This document shows positions 63,833 to 64,000 of a stretch of DNA of 64,000 nucleotides, one piece after another (positions within the stretch are counted from its first letter, which is position 1; every line of letters begins with the position of its first letter). Location: positions 17,287 through 81,286 of the forward strand of contig JAVJQK010000100.1 in the NCBI GenBank assembly GCA_040218145.1. The letters are read 5' to 3'. The position numbers and the translations under genes are program-made. The DNA is from Sandaracinaceae bacterium. Its GTDB lineage: Bacteria; Myxococcota_A; Polyangia; Polyangiales; Sandaracinaceae. The notes under the pieces were generated by a model, which made no database searches, was not told the origin of the DNA, and saw only the letters and a program-made list of their open reading frames with translations.

Positions 63833-64000
63833 TAGCAGCGCGCGGCGAAGATGCGCGTGATGGATCGGCGAGCGCGACGTCGCGTCCAGCGCGGCGGGCC
63901 GACGACGAAATGCTTCAGCATTTCGGAGGAGCGACTGGCGCGCTGGGCGCGGCGTCCCGCCGGCGAGGCGCGCGCAGTCATTTTCGCCGCGCGCTGCTAG
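63832..64000. repeat. Long palindromic element C
   Basis: A 169-bp imperfect palindrome abutting B. Ends CTAGCAGCGCGCGGCGAA (63832-63849) and TTCGCCGCGCGCTGCTAG (63983-64000) are exact inverted repeats. Inner GACGTCGCGTCCAGCGCG mirrors CGCGCTGGGCGCGGCGTC. Apex CGAAATGC-TTCA-GCATTTCG (63906-63925). The shared flanks appear in the opposite orientation (CGACGACG on the left, GGAGGAGCGAC on the right). It reaches the window's last base. Confidence 0.8.

Overview
The window looks like the chromosome of a myxobacterium, most likely of the Polyangiales/Sandaracinaceae type. The DNA is very GC-rich with strong G/C bias at third codon positions. There are many lipoproteins, MopE-like Cys/Asp repeats capped by a MYXO-CTERM-type tail, a Pkn-type Ser/Thr kinase and several TonB-system parts. 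This placement is inferred from gene content; no rRNA, tRNA or CRISPR array was seen.

Layout. (1) 1-3.9 kb: three minus-strand envelope genes: an outer-membrane barrel with thrombospondin type 3 calcium repeats (cut by the window edge), a MopE/MYXO-CTERM protein and a lipoprotein. (2) 3.9-16.5 kb: a type VI secretion effector island, mostly on the minus strand: a caspase-fold-like (DUF4347-type) protein, VgrG, a TPR adaptor candidate, a PAAR-like/Rhs polymorphic toxin and its overlapping immunity gene. Three decaying Rhs-tip/immunity cassettes follow downstream. GC content is lower in the tips, the immunity genes and the 5' part of vgrG, which suggests module exchange. (3) 16.5-22.5 kb: small secreted proteins, a TerB-like protein, a fatty-acid hydroxylase, an antitoxin beside a truncated ParE, a berberine-bridge-type oxidase lipoprotein and a GNAT-nitrilase fusion. 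(4) 22.5-24.9 kb: an EF-G paralogue whose leader holds a possible 41-codon upstream ORF and a large hairpin. (5) 25-37 kb: FIST sensor plus hybrid histidine kinase, GH1 glycosidase, EVE protein, thioredoxin, an orphan ExbD, a GT2/TIGR04282 pair, a Crp-type regulator overlapping a class II cyclic-nucleotide phosphodiesterase, and a peroxiredoxin. (6) 37-41 kb: a VWA lipoprotein, YceI and YchF.

(7) 41-51.5 kb: phoB-phoR faces an operon running tonB-exbB-exbD-exbD-TonB-dependent receptor-beta-helix lipoprotein, with phoU behind its terminator. A Pho-box-like site lies in front of tonB. I infer phosphate-controlled outer-membrane uptake. (8) 51.5-64 kb: a trypsin-like protease, a peptidoglycan-binding protein, a sigma-factor-like/zinc-finger fusion divergent from a Ser/Thr kinase-LysM pair, a second beta-helix lipoprotein, a PLP enzyme, Lgt and an aldehyde dehydrogenase.

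Three non-coding elements of about 160 bp (31.7 kb, and two abutting at 63.7-64.0 kb) are long imperfect palindromes. They share motifs around an apical hairpin whose stem sequence changes in a compensating way. They look like copies of one repeat family and, with the Rhs cassette array and the EF-G leader, are the most unusual items here.
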